Assembly: GCA_947095535.1 (NCBI GenBank)
Contig: OX352774.1
Location: 124,001 to 188,000 of the forward strand
Direction: 5' to 3'
Source of the DNA: Poecilobothrus nobilitatus
Lineage: Eukaryota; Arthropoda; Insecta; Diptera; Dolichopodidae
Length of the DNA stretch: 64,000 bases
Shown here: in pieces, positions 35,485 to 47,899 of the stretch
Layout: every line of letters begins with the position of its first letter
Numbering within the stretch: the first letter of the stretch is position 1
Translations under genes and position numbers: made by a program
Notes under the pieces: model-generated
What the model was told of the DNA's origin: nothing
What the model saw: only the letters and a program-made list of their open reading frames with translations
Database searches by the model: none

Positions 35485-35497
35485 GGGGGGGGGGGGG
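35485..35497 (+). other. G13 homopolymer run followed by A7
   Basis: Thirteen consecutive G, unusual in DNA this AT-rich, sit at the border between the tandem repeat and LINE A 3' UTR sequence. It could be real, or a place where the assembly is unreliable. Confidence 0.8.
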
Positions 35498-35639
35498 AAA
35501 AAAAGGAGGAAAACAAAGGCTCATATATTTCTCCAAAAATAAAACATACTCAAAGCAAATAACAAAAGAATCAAACCTACCTTAGATTAAACACAATAAA
35601 ATACTAAATACAATAATCTCAACAAAAATTATCAATCCT

Positions 35640-36880
35640 ACAGAAGTGCGCCAACGGAACCACCACCCGGAGGCTCAACTGGAACTACCATAACATCTTT
35701 GGGGTTTCGAATTTATTTTATTTTTTATCATTCTTCTGGACTACGCAAAACATAGCCCAAAACATAAACATATACGCTGACCCAGGGTTATCCAGGGAAA
35801 GAAAATAAACTCTAATAACAAAGCCCACTCGTGTGAGCTTATTTATGGATTAAAAAATCTTGATTTAATGATTAAAAAAAAATTCATATACTTCTACAGC
35901 CTCCAAGGAACTATTCTATATGACTGCAGAGTCTAAGCTACACGACATCACTTTTGCCCTATCCACGGCAGCGTTTCCTAAACACCATCGACCACACAAA
36001 GGCTGACCCAGAGAATTTATCCAAAAAGAAAAAACTCCAAAACTAGGAGATTAATAATCATAGTAAAATAAACAAAAAATTCCAATACAATGAAACCAAA
36101 AATGAAAAAAAAAAGAAAACAACAAACATCCATAAATACTCATAGCATCGTACAAAAGCTCACCCACAGATATTACCTAAAAAAAAATAATCTCAAAATA
36201 GATTAATATTCAGCAAATAAATCAATACGATGTAACTAAAAATAAAAATCCCCAAATACCTATAGCAGCGCTTCGTATTCAACCACACAAATAGATTATC
36301 GCCATAGTAGAAGGACTAAAAAATAAAAACCCATCAATATAATAAACAAACAATGTACTTAACTAAATCAGCATTTATTCATGTCAGTACATCTGTCGTC
36401 CTCCATTATTGAACGACAAACAAAGAAATAGGAAATAAAAATTTTTACAATTAGTTCCTACTTACACATTTGAACACCGACATAATTAAAAGTCGGTATC
36501 ACCAGCGCCATAAATAAACACAGTGCCAACTAAACAACAAAAACACCCTAGTGGAAAAAATACGAACATACACAATAAAAATCACAACTTACATACAAAT
36601 AAAATTCACAATCAATAAAACTAGGTAACCAGAAAATCCATCATAAAAACCAACCTTATTAATTCACATATTGGAACCTAAGGTAACTTTTGCTAAAAAA
36701 CGCAAAAAAATTAAAATTATAAACATATAAAAACAAAATTATAAAAGTCCAAAAGAAAACTTAGCCGCAACACAGAGGGAATTACAAAATATCACATAAC
36801 ACCTCTAGTGGTGAAAAAACTAACCAATTCAACTTTACCAATTAAGCAATTTACACATGAATACTATCAGCTAAGTTTCT
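35640..36880 (+). mobile_element. LINE A 3' UTR fragment, copy 3
   Basis: The block 35640-35880 matches the 3' UTR module of copies 1 and 2 (AACCACC, GGAGGCTCAACTGGAA, TTCTGGACTACGCAAAA, CTCGTGTGAGCTTA). It is followed by TATCCACGGCAGCGTTTCCTAA, which matches copy 2 near 47140-47160. Downstream DNA to about 36880 shares the A-rich, T-poor plus-strand bias of LINE A. No ORF2 sequence precedes it, so it is a 5'-truncated copy. Confidence 0.65.
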
Positions 36881-37229
36881 AACCAAACAACTATTTATTT
36901 ATTTCTTTCTTATTTAATTTAAATAAGATACAATAAAAATTACAAAGTTACAAAATTAATTTTACTTTAAAATTGAAATACAAGCTTATACAAGATTTTT
37001 TTTTTTTTAAATTAATAATACAATTTAATACAATTTAATTCAACTTAATACAACAAATTAAAGTAATGTTACAAAATTTTACTTAACTTAAATTAACTTA
37101 ATTTTAATTATTGCTATTTTAAATTATAAATACTGTATTAGTTAGAGTTCATAAAATTGCATCATTAACTATGAATTTATAATTTATTTTCTAATTATGA
37201 ATTTATGAATTTATAATTTGATATGAGCG
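36881..37229. other. AT-rich simple sequence at the 3' side of LINE B
   Basis: Imperfect AATACAATTTAATACAA and TTAACTTAA repeats. It may be the 3' UTR or tail of the minus-strand LINE B. Nothing coding. Confidence 0.45.
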
Positions 37230-39110
37230 ATTTGAGTTTTTGTTTAGTGTTTGAAGCATTAATCTGATTTTTGTACTTGTTCCCTTAAATAGCAATCTGC
37301 TGATTGGTTCGAATTCCCCTTTACATGGTTCTATGAAAAGGTATTATGAACTTCTCCAGAGATCGCGTTCGAGTGTTACTGTTAAGTAAAATTTTACTCC
37401 GAATTTACGTCGAATCCGTAGTTTTATTTAAAATATCCGTAAGGAAAATAACCTCAGCTAAATCACGTCTTTTTACGTGTGAAGTTAAGTTGGTCAGATT
37501 TAATCTGTGCTCATACGGAGGTAAATTATTAGGATCATCCCAGTTTAAGTGGTTGATAGCAAACCTTAGAAGTTTTTCTGAACTGATTCAATCGTATTAA
37601 TATTGTATATTAAAATATGGTGGCCATACTTGGCTGGCATATTCCAAATTTGGTCGAACTAGTCTGATATAAAGAGATTTGGTAACGTATGGATCAGTAA
37701 ATTCTTTTGACCAACTTTTAATGAAGCCTAGCATTGAATTTGCTTTGTTGATAATGTAATAATACTGAAGTCTGAAATTAAGTTTATTATTGAAATATAC
37801 ACCTAGATCTTTGATGAATTCTACTTTGGGAATGATTTGATTAGTAATAATCATGGAAAATGGGACTAGGCAGGCGAGAAAATGGTACAACTGCACTTTT
37901 ATTTACATTTAGTTTAAGAAAATTTTTAGTATACCAGTTAGCAAAACTATCTAAATCACATTGAAGATGAATGTTATCTTGAACAGAAGTAATTTTCTTA
38001 AAAATTTTTATGTCATCATCGTAGATAAGAACGTTACTATATCGAATTTTTGAAACAACATCATTAATTGAAAGTATAAAAAATAACGGACCTAGTTGAC
38101 TTCCTCGCGCAACGCCAGTGTTTGATACAAAAGATGAGGAAATGATATCTCTAAATATAACCTTGTAATGTCTATTAGTAAGATGAGATTCAATCCATTT
38201 AAGACCTATCTTCTAAACCCTAATTTTTTAAGTTTAAACAAAATAATATAATGCGGCAGCAAATCAAAAGTTTTACTCATGTCACTATACATGACATCGG
38301 TTTGAGCTCTTGATTCCATATTATTAATAGAAGTTGTTTCAACAAGGTTTGTTATCGTTGACCTTTGACAAAGCCATGTTGATTAGGTACTAAGATTTTA
38401 GCGCAATTCGAATATATAAGTATTGTGAAAAATTATTTTCTCAAACATTTTTGGAATACACGATAGTTTGGCTATAGGACGATAATTAGTAACATTATTT
38501 TTACCACTTTTTTATGTATTGGTCTAATATAAGCTTCCTTCCATAAATCGGGAAATATGCCTGTAAGTAAGGAAGTTCTAAAAAGTAGCAAGAAAGGTTT
38601 TTAAGATTATCTCTGGAACTAAATCTGGCCCTAAATTTTTCCAAGTACGTTTTTACTAAATTTCCATCAACATTAATAAAGTTCAAGGAAATTTTAAGAT
38701 TATTATTACTAGTTTGTATCAACGATGGAGTCAGAGTTACAAAAAAACTCAGATATTTTAATGGAATTATTATTTGTGATATCATTAAAACTCATGAAAG
38801 TAGAAAGTTGATCGCATTTCCTTTTTGAATTAATAAAATTCCAAAATAACTTTGGATTACGTTTTAAATTTATAGAAGTAATGTCAAATAAATTAATATA
38901 GTCTTTATTTTGTCCTGATTATGAATAATTACGCCAAGCTTTGTTCTTTCGATTTTTGGAACTCTTCAGATTAGGGATAAACCAGGGCGGACTATTGTTT
39001 ACGCGATTAGTATGAATACACGGAACAAACATATCAAAGCCAGAATACATAATATTTAAAAATATTTCTAGCATATTTTTATTTTCAAAAATTAAGGAAA
39101 AGTTAAACCT
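37230..39110 (-). pseudogene. LINE family B (jockey/CR1-like) reverse transcriptase
   Basis: In transcription order on the minus strand: NNSPPWFIPNLKSSKNRKNK (~38990) and FWNFINSKRK (linker), GRKLILDQYIKKW (~38520), GFVKGRSTITNLVETT (~38370), YSDMSKTFDLLPH (motif A, ~38295), GVARGSQLGPLFFILSIND (~38100), VLIYDDDIKIFKK (motif C, ~38020; YDDD for YADD), FIKDLGVYFNNKLNF (~37815), YIRLVRPNLEYASQVWPP (~37660), then INHLNWDDPNNLPPYEHRL (~37540). This is the usual order in jockey-type LINE polymerases. Several stops and frameshifts break it and no endonuclease is present, so the copy is 5'-truncated and dead. It is unrelated to LINE A. Confidence 0.85.
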
Positions 39111-39114
39111 CTGA

Positions 39115-39540
39115 CATTTTGATAATAAATTTTAAGATTCATTATCGAAGGATTCTGAGTGTAAAGAAAATTTATTTGAAAAATTTTTTGTGGAAGAAGT
39201 CTCTGTTATTTTTATTAAATTCGAAAAAACTTGCTGTGTGTCTCTCTACTCCATTCTTTTATTGGAAACATGACTCCGGTAGGAATCTAAATCAGAAATA
39301 AGCTCTTTCTTCGATATATTTGATGTTTCGTGGAACCTTAAAAACAGATTTAATAACTCATTGAAGTTTGATGGTAAACCTTCTGCCTGAATGAGTACCT
39401 CAGTATTCATTAATGTTTTGCCATCGATGCACAGATGATCATCTTGTTTGTGCAAATATGCAAGATAAAGTCTTACGTTTTCATATACACGATGATCACG
39501 TAAACGAGCAAGAACAAAATTACATATGTACAACTTATAA
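39115..39540 (-). pseudogene. Conserved TE-associated ORF of unknown family, copy 1
   Basis: The minus frame 39533-39246 encodes 95 residues (VYENVRLYLAYLHKQDD, then EGLPSNFNELLNLFLRF, then KKELISDLDSYRSHVSNK). The same DNA recurs at 57765-58160 and 62385-62780 with decay, so it belongs to a repeated element. I do not recognise the protein; it is Leu-rich, probably helical and without Cys/His motifs. The sequence joins LINE B abruptly at about 39112. Confidence 0.55.
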
Positions 39541-39775
39541 ATTAATTCGATCTACAATTTTAAATGAATCAAAAATATTTTTAGTATAGTAGATTAAGAA
39601 TTAGGTTTAGGAATGAGCCATACTATGTAAGAAATTAAATATTAGCATAGAATAAGTAATAAATTATAAAATTATAAAATAGAAAAAACCCAAATGTCTA
39701 CAAGGCAAAGGACAATTATATTACCAGTAAATCTTTATACTTATTGGCTGCTACTACTTATAAATAAATAAATAA

Positions 39776-40770
39776 AATATTGAAATCGCCATACAACATA
39801 TAAAGGACGAATAGGGTTCCTTTGGAACAAAAAATATTCGATTTCAGATTTTTCTGGATGGTTACACACCAAACTCTATCAAATGTCTTGCGGCTAGTCT
39901 CTAGCACATCTAGAAGTACATCATCTTTTTGATAAGAAGTGAGTTATTGAGCGTGTGAGTAGTTTCATGCATTTGCTAGAAGCAGCTTTATATTTATAAT
40001 AATAATAAGTAATATGTGCTTGGATTGCAAGCGTCAAAGATTTGATTAAATCGCATGACATTTGGAAAAAGCATTGTATCGCTGACTCTTATAGTAAGGA
40101 CTTATAAACGCTCTCATCCTCCAACAGGATGGTCTTGAACCATGGTCCACAAACAAAAGTTGTAGAGCTCGTTAAGATCTTTTTAATTATACCCCACATG
40201 ATAATAATTATACCACTAACTTTTATATTAAGGGTTTATAAATAATTTTAGGAGCCAAGTAGGGCGTCCTAGAACAATGGCCCCCAAACAAAAATTGAGG
40301 AGCTTGCCAAGATCTTGTCAATGATACAACCATGATCATATGCAGCTAATTTTATATCAAGGACTTATAAAAGCTTTCTAGATCCAAGCAGTGCACCTGG
40401 AAACCAGAGTCCCCAAACAAAAGTTATTAAGCTTCCCAAGATCTTTCTAATCATACCCCACATGAGCATGAGGACATTTGGGTATAAATATTGAAATATT
40501 AATACAACATACATATAAAGGGCTAAAAAGGCTTCTTTGGAACCAAAAAGATCCAATTTAAGATTTTTGTGGATGGTAACCATTTGTAGAAGCAACAACT
40601 CCATTTGTTAGAAGCAGTTTTATATAATATATAATAATTAGTAATGTATGCTTGCATTACAAGTGTCTAACAGTTGATTAAATCGCATGAGATTTTGAAA
40701 AACATTATATCGCTGATTTTTATAGTAAGGGCTTAGAACCTCCCTCAGCCCCCAAGCAGTGCGACGTAAA
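39776..40770. repeat. Repeat block R4 with ~128-bp internal units
   Basis: AATATTGAAAT followed by ATACAACATATAAAGG and TTCCTTTGGAAC opens the block (39776) and recurs near 40487, 58410 and 63018. Inside it TATA.TAAGG.CTTATAAA, CC.CAAACAAAA and AAGATCTTT.TAAT.ATACC repeat near 40097, 40226, 40352 and 40720. At 58650-58850 and 63240-63440 the same inner unit is present in inverse orientation. Confidence 0.75.
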
Positions 40771-40785
40771 CACATATATTTAATA

Positions 40786-40870
40786 TCCATCTATATATAT
40801 ATATACATATTTATATATATGTGTATAAACATATATATATTTATATATATGTATATATATCAATATATGC
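40786..40870. repeat. (TA)n/TATATATG microsatellite
   Basis: Alternating TATATA with CATATATATATTTATATATATG repeats. Simple sequence; no function inferred. Confidence 0.85.
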
Positions 40871-40974
40871 ATACTTAATATAATAAAAGATAATCTCGTG
40901 CAGTTGTTGAGTGCTACTACTGCTCCTATTCGCGTGCCCTTTTTTTTAAATTTTAGAGCACACCCAATCACAAT

Positions 40975-41711
40975 ATTTTTTATTTAATTTACACAATATT
41001 TTTTATTTTATAATACTAACAAGAAAAGAGACAAAAAAATATGAAAAAAAATGGTTTGATTTTTAAACGATACTGTTTAATCTTTATAATATGTACACCA
41101 TATATGTACCAATTAATACCAACTGAAATTATGATTTATATGTATGTAGTAATGTACATTAACATGCGATATTAATAATAGCAGCACAAATTATAACATA
41201 ATAATAATTATTAAACAGTAAATACTAACAAAATAAATTAACAAAGCAAAGCGAAAAGCAAATGAATGAGCAAAGAAAAAAAATTGTTATTATTTTGTTT
41301 TGTGTTAAAAAAAAAAGAACAATCATAAATTTCATATTTCATAATATTGTATTGAGTATTGGTGTGGTTGACATTGGCCATTATTACACTGTATTACTTA
41401 AGACGTCATAAGAACAACAGTTTATCATACAATATAATTACATTTATAAGTACATTTACTTTCATATATTTAATGTATTTAATAAAGAAGAAGATATCTT
41501 CCGTTTAGATTTTTAAACGTTATGATTTTTATGTAAATGATTCATGTTTGTATGCAATGATATTTTGATAATATTTTGGTTAATTATGACATATGGAAAT
41601 AATATTGTAGAACGATACTAGGTCAATATATTGAAAAGCATTTTTGTCCCAAATAAAATTCTATGTAACAAAGCAATAAATAAATATAATTTATTGTCTT
41701 TGATAAAATTA
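40975..41711 (+). repeat. LTR-like repeat related to 54.1-54.5 and 57.1-57.3 kb
   Basis: 41450-41510 (AAGTACATTTACTTTCATAT, then TTAATAAAGAAGAAGAT and TTCCGTTTAGATTTT) matches the gypsy 3' LTR at 54210-54430. 41515-41711 (AAACGTTATGATTTTTATG, TAGAACGATACTAGGTCAAT, CCCAAATAAAATTCTATG) matches 57115-57320 and 61735-61930. AATAAA occurs in both parts. Probably a solo or truncated LTR; LINE A copy 2 follows directly at about 41712. Confidence 0.55.
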
Positions 41712-41739
41712 ACTTCAATAAAATCAACCAATAACAACA

Positions 41740-42500
41740 CCAGCATGAAAAGCCACAACATTTTTACGATTAATAAGGCAATTAAGGCCGTAACGAGCAC
41801 CTTTGACGCAAAATACCACAGAGAGGGAAATATAACCCTAGAAGTGTCAAACAAGAAGGTAGCGGAAAGATTTATCGCAACAGAATAACATAATGTCCCA
41901 GTGAAAATTGAGTACCTTAAGTCCCTAAACCAATCGAAAGACGTTATCTTCTGCTACCAGCTAACAAGGAAAAGGGTCCAAGATGATGAGATCCTAAACG
42001 AAATAAAAGAGAAGAACCCGAGCATAGAAGTAGTTGAAATATACCGGTTCCCGGGAAGGAAACCCAACAACCGAGGCCAAATAAGCAAATACAGCGGACT
42101 CATAAGTTTAATATTCGACAGCTACGAACCACCGAAAAACATTAAAATAGGGTTCCCAAACGTTGAGGTTTGGAAAACCAACCAACACCACAAACATGCA
42201 CGACGTGCCAGATCATCGGACACCGAGCCAAGTTTTGCAAGGAAGAAAACGCAAAATGCGAAAAATATTCTTGCACAGTCAAAAGACATAATAGAAGGGA
42301 CATAGAACAATATGTAAAACACTCAAATGTATAAACTGCCAAAACGAGAAACTACATGACAACCACGCGCCGAATGGTCTGAAATGCCCAACATACGCAA
42401 AAGAAAAACAAGTCATAAACATAAAAACGGAGAATAGGTGCACAAAAGGCGAAGCCTACAAAATAGACCGGGAAGCGCAAAACAAGTATAAATGAACACA
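41740..42500 (+). pseudogene. LINE A copy 2, ORF1 (RNA-binding/CCHC protein)
   Basis: The plus frame from about 41745 (MKSHNIFTINKAIKAVTSTF, then GNITLEVSNKKVAERFIATE) has one stop and continues at 41901 (MKIEYLKSLNQSKD, then VVEIYRFPGRKPNN). It resembles the RNA-binding fold region in ORF1 of I-type LINEs. After 42180 a shifted frame contains CRTCQIIGHRAKFC, a CCHC zinc knuckle, followed by more paired Cys (CINCQNEKLHDNH). ORF1 proteins coat the LINE RNA for transport and integration. Internal stops and one frameshift make it non-functional. Confidence 0.7.
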
Positions 42501-42859
42501 AAACAACAACACACGCAAGCAACGCAACAGAGGAAAAGACAAACAACAAAACAAATCCAAAATCATCCACACAATCCGCAAAAAATATAAAACCATTAAC
42601 AGTAGCCCAAGTCATCAGAAACAGCCTGGAAGAGCTGGCTGGAGTAAAAGAAGGTTTAGAGGCTCAAGAATTACAGCAAATATTAAATAATGCAATAAAA
42701 ACATTTCACCAGCAGAGACAGAAAGCAAACCAAAAACCAAAAAATTCACTAGATATAACAGAAACCACTGTACTGGACGATGTTGAAGAAATGACAAATA
42801 CACTAACAATCAATAACAAAAATAAACAACTCATACCCCGAAACATAACAACAACATAC

Positions 42860-45600
42860 TTAACACATCGATATACAGTGGAATATCCGAGGTTTTGAGA
42901 GGAACACAAAATATATTGAATTAATAGCAGACAAATGTAAACCCTTAATATTTGCGCTACAAGAAACAAATTCAAAAAGCGAATATAAAAGAATAAAATT
43001 TAAAAACTACAATTGCTACATGCGAACGTCCCCAGCACGGATTGGAGGGGCTGGCTTCCTAGTACACGAAAAGTTGGAATATACCGAAAAAAAACTTAAA
43101 TACAACTTTGCACTACGCGCAATAGAAATACATAAACCATAAACTACGAAGGCAAGAAATCACCAACTTAATAGGCCAGGTAGCGCCCCAATACATACTT
43201 CTCGGAGATTTCAATGCGGGAAGCACGACATGGGGAGACCACATAACAATAGTGTGGAGTCAAATAATAGAAGATCTAATAAAAAAGAAGACTGAATTGG
43301 TGCTGCTAAACAATGGAAATAAGACCTACATATGCTATATGCCCAAGAGGTTCACCTGTCCAGATCTAACTATTGTCCATAGCAGAATTGCAAACAAGCT
43401 AGAATGGAAAATAATAGAAAACTCGAAAAATGAAGTTCACATACCAATCCAAATCAAAATAAAACAAAATAGCAATAGAACAAGCACACAATTTAGAACT
43501 GAAAACAAGAACAACAGACACACATGCCAAATAAAAAAATACCCGAGATACAATGAGAGTAAGGCCAATTGGGAAATATTTCTAGAAAAGATTAACCACG
43601 GCCTTGAAAGAAAGTCAGCGACACTTCATATAAACAAAGAAGCGGCAAACCTTACGAACATAGTCAGAGATGCTGCAAATCTAGCCACCCCAAGAGGAAC
43701 GAAAAAAAAACCATCAAAAAACAAGCCCAGGTGGGTAAGTAGCAGGATCACAAAAATGCAGGGAGAATAAGGGCTGAATAAGGACATACAAACACACAAA
43801 AAACATAATCTTCATTGAAATAAAAAAAAAACGCCATCCTAAAAAAATAAATCAGGACCGCGAGGAAGGAATGCTGAAATTCGCCAACAGCATAAAAAAA
43901 TAAAACACGAAAAGCAATAATTGGGCAGGGTAAAAAACAAAAACAAATAATACTTAAAACAAAAACGGCTAACTGATACAGGATAACAAGGAAATAACCG
44001 AAACACTAGCCAAAGAATATTCCAGAAATAGTCAAAACACAACAACACAGCAAACCAATACTCAAGCAAACAGCACAGAAAACAAACCAATAACCCAAAT
44101 AAAGAACAAAGAAATCACCCTAGACGAAATCTACCATGCCATACAGAAAACAAAAGGAACATCACCAGGAAGAGATGGTATCACATACCAAATGACAAAA
44201 AGAACAGGACCCCAGATTCATAAAAAAACAAAAAAAAAAAAAAAACACTATAGATTCATCTCGCTACTATCAGTATTTTCAAAAATACTTGTGAAAACAA
44301 TAGCGAGAAGAATCAACTGGACAATCAAAAATTGAGCACATCCCACCCTACACGAGTTCAGAGAGAAAAGAGGTACGAATACCATGATTCATGAGATTGA
44401 GAACACCTGCCAAAAGCATCTGGCTAACAAAGAACATGTCGACTTTGTATTTATAAACCTAGCAAACGCATTCGACTATGTACAAAAGGAAGGCCTAGCA
44501 AAACAAATGATAGAAGTATGGGATCAAGAACGCAAGGATACGCCCTCAGCCTGCTAACAAATAGGACATACACCGTATATGCAAACCAACCATAATCAAA
44601 TGTGTACAAAATAAAACAGGGCATCCCCCAACGATCGCCACTGTCTGTTTAACGTGTAAATGGATAAACTGTGCCAAATGCTTGAGCTAGAAACGGAAGT
44701 TGAATTGTGGACAAACGAAACGTGGACAAACGAAAATGGGGGCAAAATTGCTGAAGATAAAAACGATGTGATCCACATCTGTAACAAAAGAAAAGGCGCC
44801 GACAAAGAAACAGAAATAATCGGAAAAACAATAGAATACCTTCAAGACATCAAAATACTAGGCGTCACAATAATCAAAAAATTAAAATTCAATAAACACA
44901 TAGACAATCTTGAAAACAAATAAACAAAACAAACAAACTACTCAAATATATTTGCAAAAAAACAGTGGGCCAACAATAGAAACCACGCTAAAAATCACAA
45001 AACAAATAACATTCGGCAAAATAGATAACACCATCACAACATACAGGTACACTACCACAGGCAACATAAACAAAATACAAGTAGCTATCAATAAGGCAAT
45101 AAGAACTGCTACAGGAGCATTAAATTGCTCCAACTTAAGTCTCCTAAATACCACGACGAACATCCCGACATTCGTCATGAGAAAAGATAAATTAGCAGCC
45201 CGAATGGTGGCAAAAGCGATGACTGACCTCAAAAGCCTTCTTAGAGAAGCTAACCCACTAATAGTAAATTTCAATCATCGCAAGATAAACGAAGAAACAT
45301 TCAGATAAAAATACTAAGAATTCAACTGGAATCAACAATAGCCACATCAAAACAAATATAGACGACACAAGATCTCAAAAGATGCAAATACTGCAATGAA
45401 CCCCTCACCATAAGGTACATCTTCAAAGACGGTCCATTCTACCAGCAAAAACCGGACATAAGCACAATCCTAGCAAGCAAAAAAGAAGACATAAAAATAG
45501 TGCAAAAAATACTAGCTCATTTCGAAATATGGCATAATATATAAAAACTAGAAAACAAACAAAAAAAAAAAAACATAAAACGGGCCTGGGCACTTTGTAA
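42860..45600 (+). pseudogene. LINE A copy 2, ORF2 (EN, RT; RNase H lost)
   Basis: Endonuclease pieces: ADKCKPLIFALQETNSKS (~42935), TSPARIGGAGFLVHEK (~43030), QYILLGDFNAGSTTWGDH (~43195), then the 43252-43770 frame with FTCPDLTIVHSRIANKLEW and EVHIPIQIKIK where SDHxPI is expected. RT: TSPGRDGITYQM (~44160), RFISLLSVFSKILVKTIARR (~44250), FVFINLANAFDYV (motif A, ~44450), QGIPQRSPLSV (~44620). The YADD segment is deleted around 44700. After ARMVAKAMTD the frame passes directly to LKSLLREANPL (~45225); compared with copy 1 about 530 bp including RNase H are missing. A Cys tail lies near 45385 and a basic C-terminal tail at 45632-45868. Non-functional. Confidence 0.85.
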
Positions 45601-45969
45601 GGTTTATCTTGAAGGAACGAGAAGAAACGATATGGAGTTGCGATGGGCACTAGCCCAGGCACAAAAACGAATGGTTGACTCCATACCCGCAAAACATAAA
45701 ATGCAAAAACAAATGGCAGCACACAAACAAGCAAAAAATCAAAAAAAAAGCACTGAAAAACACGAAGAAGAAAAGCGCCAAAAAAACCAACCGAACAAAA
45801 ATCCTGGCGGGTTACTTCGGCGGATTTTGCCCGGGAAAACCGAGCTAAACGAAATGGAGTCGCTGTAGATGTAACCCAAGAACAAAAACGGGCGGATGAC
45901 TCCATTTTCAGGCAAAAAGCCAAGAACAACGCTTCTATTCTTAAAACAAGGAACCACAAAACGCGAGAA

Positions 45970-47490
45970 ATATGACAAAAATAAAAAGATAAAGTAAACT
46001 AACAAGAAACCAAACTAAAATAAAATATCAAAAACAAAAACATCAAAATAATAAAGCAATATTCAAAAATAACCAAAAATCAGATACAACCAAAAAAAAT
46101 ACATATAAAATAAGGGCCAAAAGTTCAAAAAACAAACACCAAAATAATAAAGCAATATCCAAAAATCAAAAAAAATTAAATACAACCAAAATCGAAAAAA
46201 TAACATTAAAATATAAGAAAAAATGAAAAGTAAAAGATCAAAAACATTTATCCAAAAACTGAACGATGAAAAACTGGTAAAATTTGTGTATATGTGTACA
46301 AAAATAATAATAAAGATCTATCAAGAATCTAAACTAAAAGAAAATAATAATAATAAAGTAATAACCAAAAATCAAATATAAACAAAGCCAAAAACGAAAA
46401 ACTATCAAAAATAGAAACATAAAGTAATCTATCAAAAAACTAAACTTCCTAAAATAAATAAATAAACCAAACTACCAAAAACAAAAAGCAAAAATTCAAA
46501 ATAAATGAAATAAGAAACGCAGAGAAACAGTGTATATACGTTAAAAATAAAGATATAAACAGCAAAACCGAAAAAACAAAAAAAAGGAGAACAATAAATA
46601 AAAATAATGCCAAAATCAAATATAACAAAAACAAAACAAACTTTATATAAAGTAAACTACCAAGAAACCAAACTATCGAAAAACTAAACTATCAAAAACC
46701 AAAATATCCAAAAAACTAAACTATCAAAACCTAAAATAAAAGAAAACTAAAAACCATCAAAAAAACTAAAACAAAAGAAAATTACAAAAACCATTAAAAA
46801 AAACACTAAAAATATCTAAAACTAAGCGCCAAAGGAACCACCAGTGACGCAAAGAAAGAAAAGGAAAAGACTCGTTCGGAGACTACTCCGGTACTACCAG
46901 GACTGCTCCGGGGTTTCCAATTCTATAAACACTTTACTGAGCTGCGCAAAAAATAGTCTATACGCAAACTCATGGTAATCCAAGGGGAGAGAATAAAACC
47001 CAAAAAACACGGCTCGCGCAAGCCAAATTTGATATAAAAACATCTTGATTAAATACAAAAAAAAAAAATCCTCATACATCCACAACATAAAGGGAACAAT
47101 CCAATATGGCTACAGAGTCAGCTACATGAGAGAACTTCTGCCATATCCGTGGCAGGGTATCCTAAAAACAACATCCACATGAAATCGCACCCAAGGACCA
47201 AACCTAAAATAAAAAAACTCCCAAAAATATACACATATCCATACACATATAGAAAAAAAAATAAAAACATAAAAACTTCACCCATCAGATGTAAGATGTC
47301 CAAAATACATACAACCGAAAAAAAAGAAAATTATTTTATTTTTATTAATGTAAAAATAAGTTAAATTAAAATAGAATGTAAGAAAATTAAATGTAAATAA
47401 GTTAGCAAAATAGATTAAGATACCACATCAATTTAAACAGCCAAATCCAAAGGAAACGGGTTTGCATGGGAATAAACAAATAAATAAATA
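45970..47490 (+). mobile_element. LINE A copy 2, A-rich 3' UTR and tail
   Basis: A-rich sequence with phrases such as AAACTAAACTATCAAAAACC repeated at 46660-46800. The conserved 3' UTR module lies at 46827-47060. The sequence ends in AATAAACAAATAAATAAATAAATG at 47470-47492, a short-repeat tail of the kind found at I-type LINE ends. Minus-strand open frames across this region reflect the lack of T on the plus strand. Confidence 0.65.
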
Positions 47491-47491
47491 A

Positions 47492-47710
47492 ATGAATACC
47501 AATACTGATGTACTTTCGAGAATACAACTTGAATTTACCAAACTAAAGGAAATGATACCGAAAAATGATATAAACATAATTACAAGAAACATGAAAAATA
47601 AAAAGGAGGAAGAAATAAATAAAATGAATAATAAAAATGATAAAACCAAAAATAAGACCACCACTAAGATCTTAAATACAAGCATATTTGGAACGCAACA
47701 TGAATATTAG
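47492..47710 (+). pseudogene. Lys/Asn-rich small ORF, unknown
   Basis: Seventy-two codons (MNTNTDVLSRIQLEFTKLKE), then a strongly Lys/Asn/Thr-rich tail. It sits just after the LINE A tail and 2.2 kb upstream of gypsy pol, so it could be the remnant of a gypsy gag; nothing in the sequence proves it. Confidence 0.3.
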
Positions 47711-47826
47711 ACATAAGGTACATGAAGAAATTGAAATTTAAAAATAATGAAAATATGGAACTAACTATCGACAGAAATAAAAAGAACTATAAAAATAAAA
47801 ATATAAATCTATAATATAATACACAA

Positions 47827-47852
47827 GATGTTGGCGAAACCATGCCAACATG
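47827..47852. other. Perfect 7-bp stem hairpin
   Basis: TGTTGGC GAAACCAT GCCAACA can fold with an 8-base loop. No T-run follows closely and no neighbouring gene gives it a role. Confidence 0.5.
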
Positions 47853-47899
47853 TAAAATAAAAGATTTGATTTCTCACACTGAATGTAAACTAAACTGGC

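Noticed and set aside
42122..46005. Minus-strand open frames opposite LINE A copy 2
   Set aside because: Same artefact: overlapping hydrophobic frames antisense to ORF1, EN and RT motifs.
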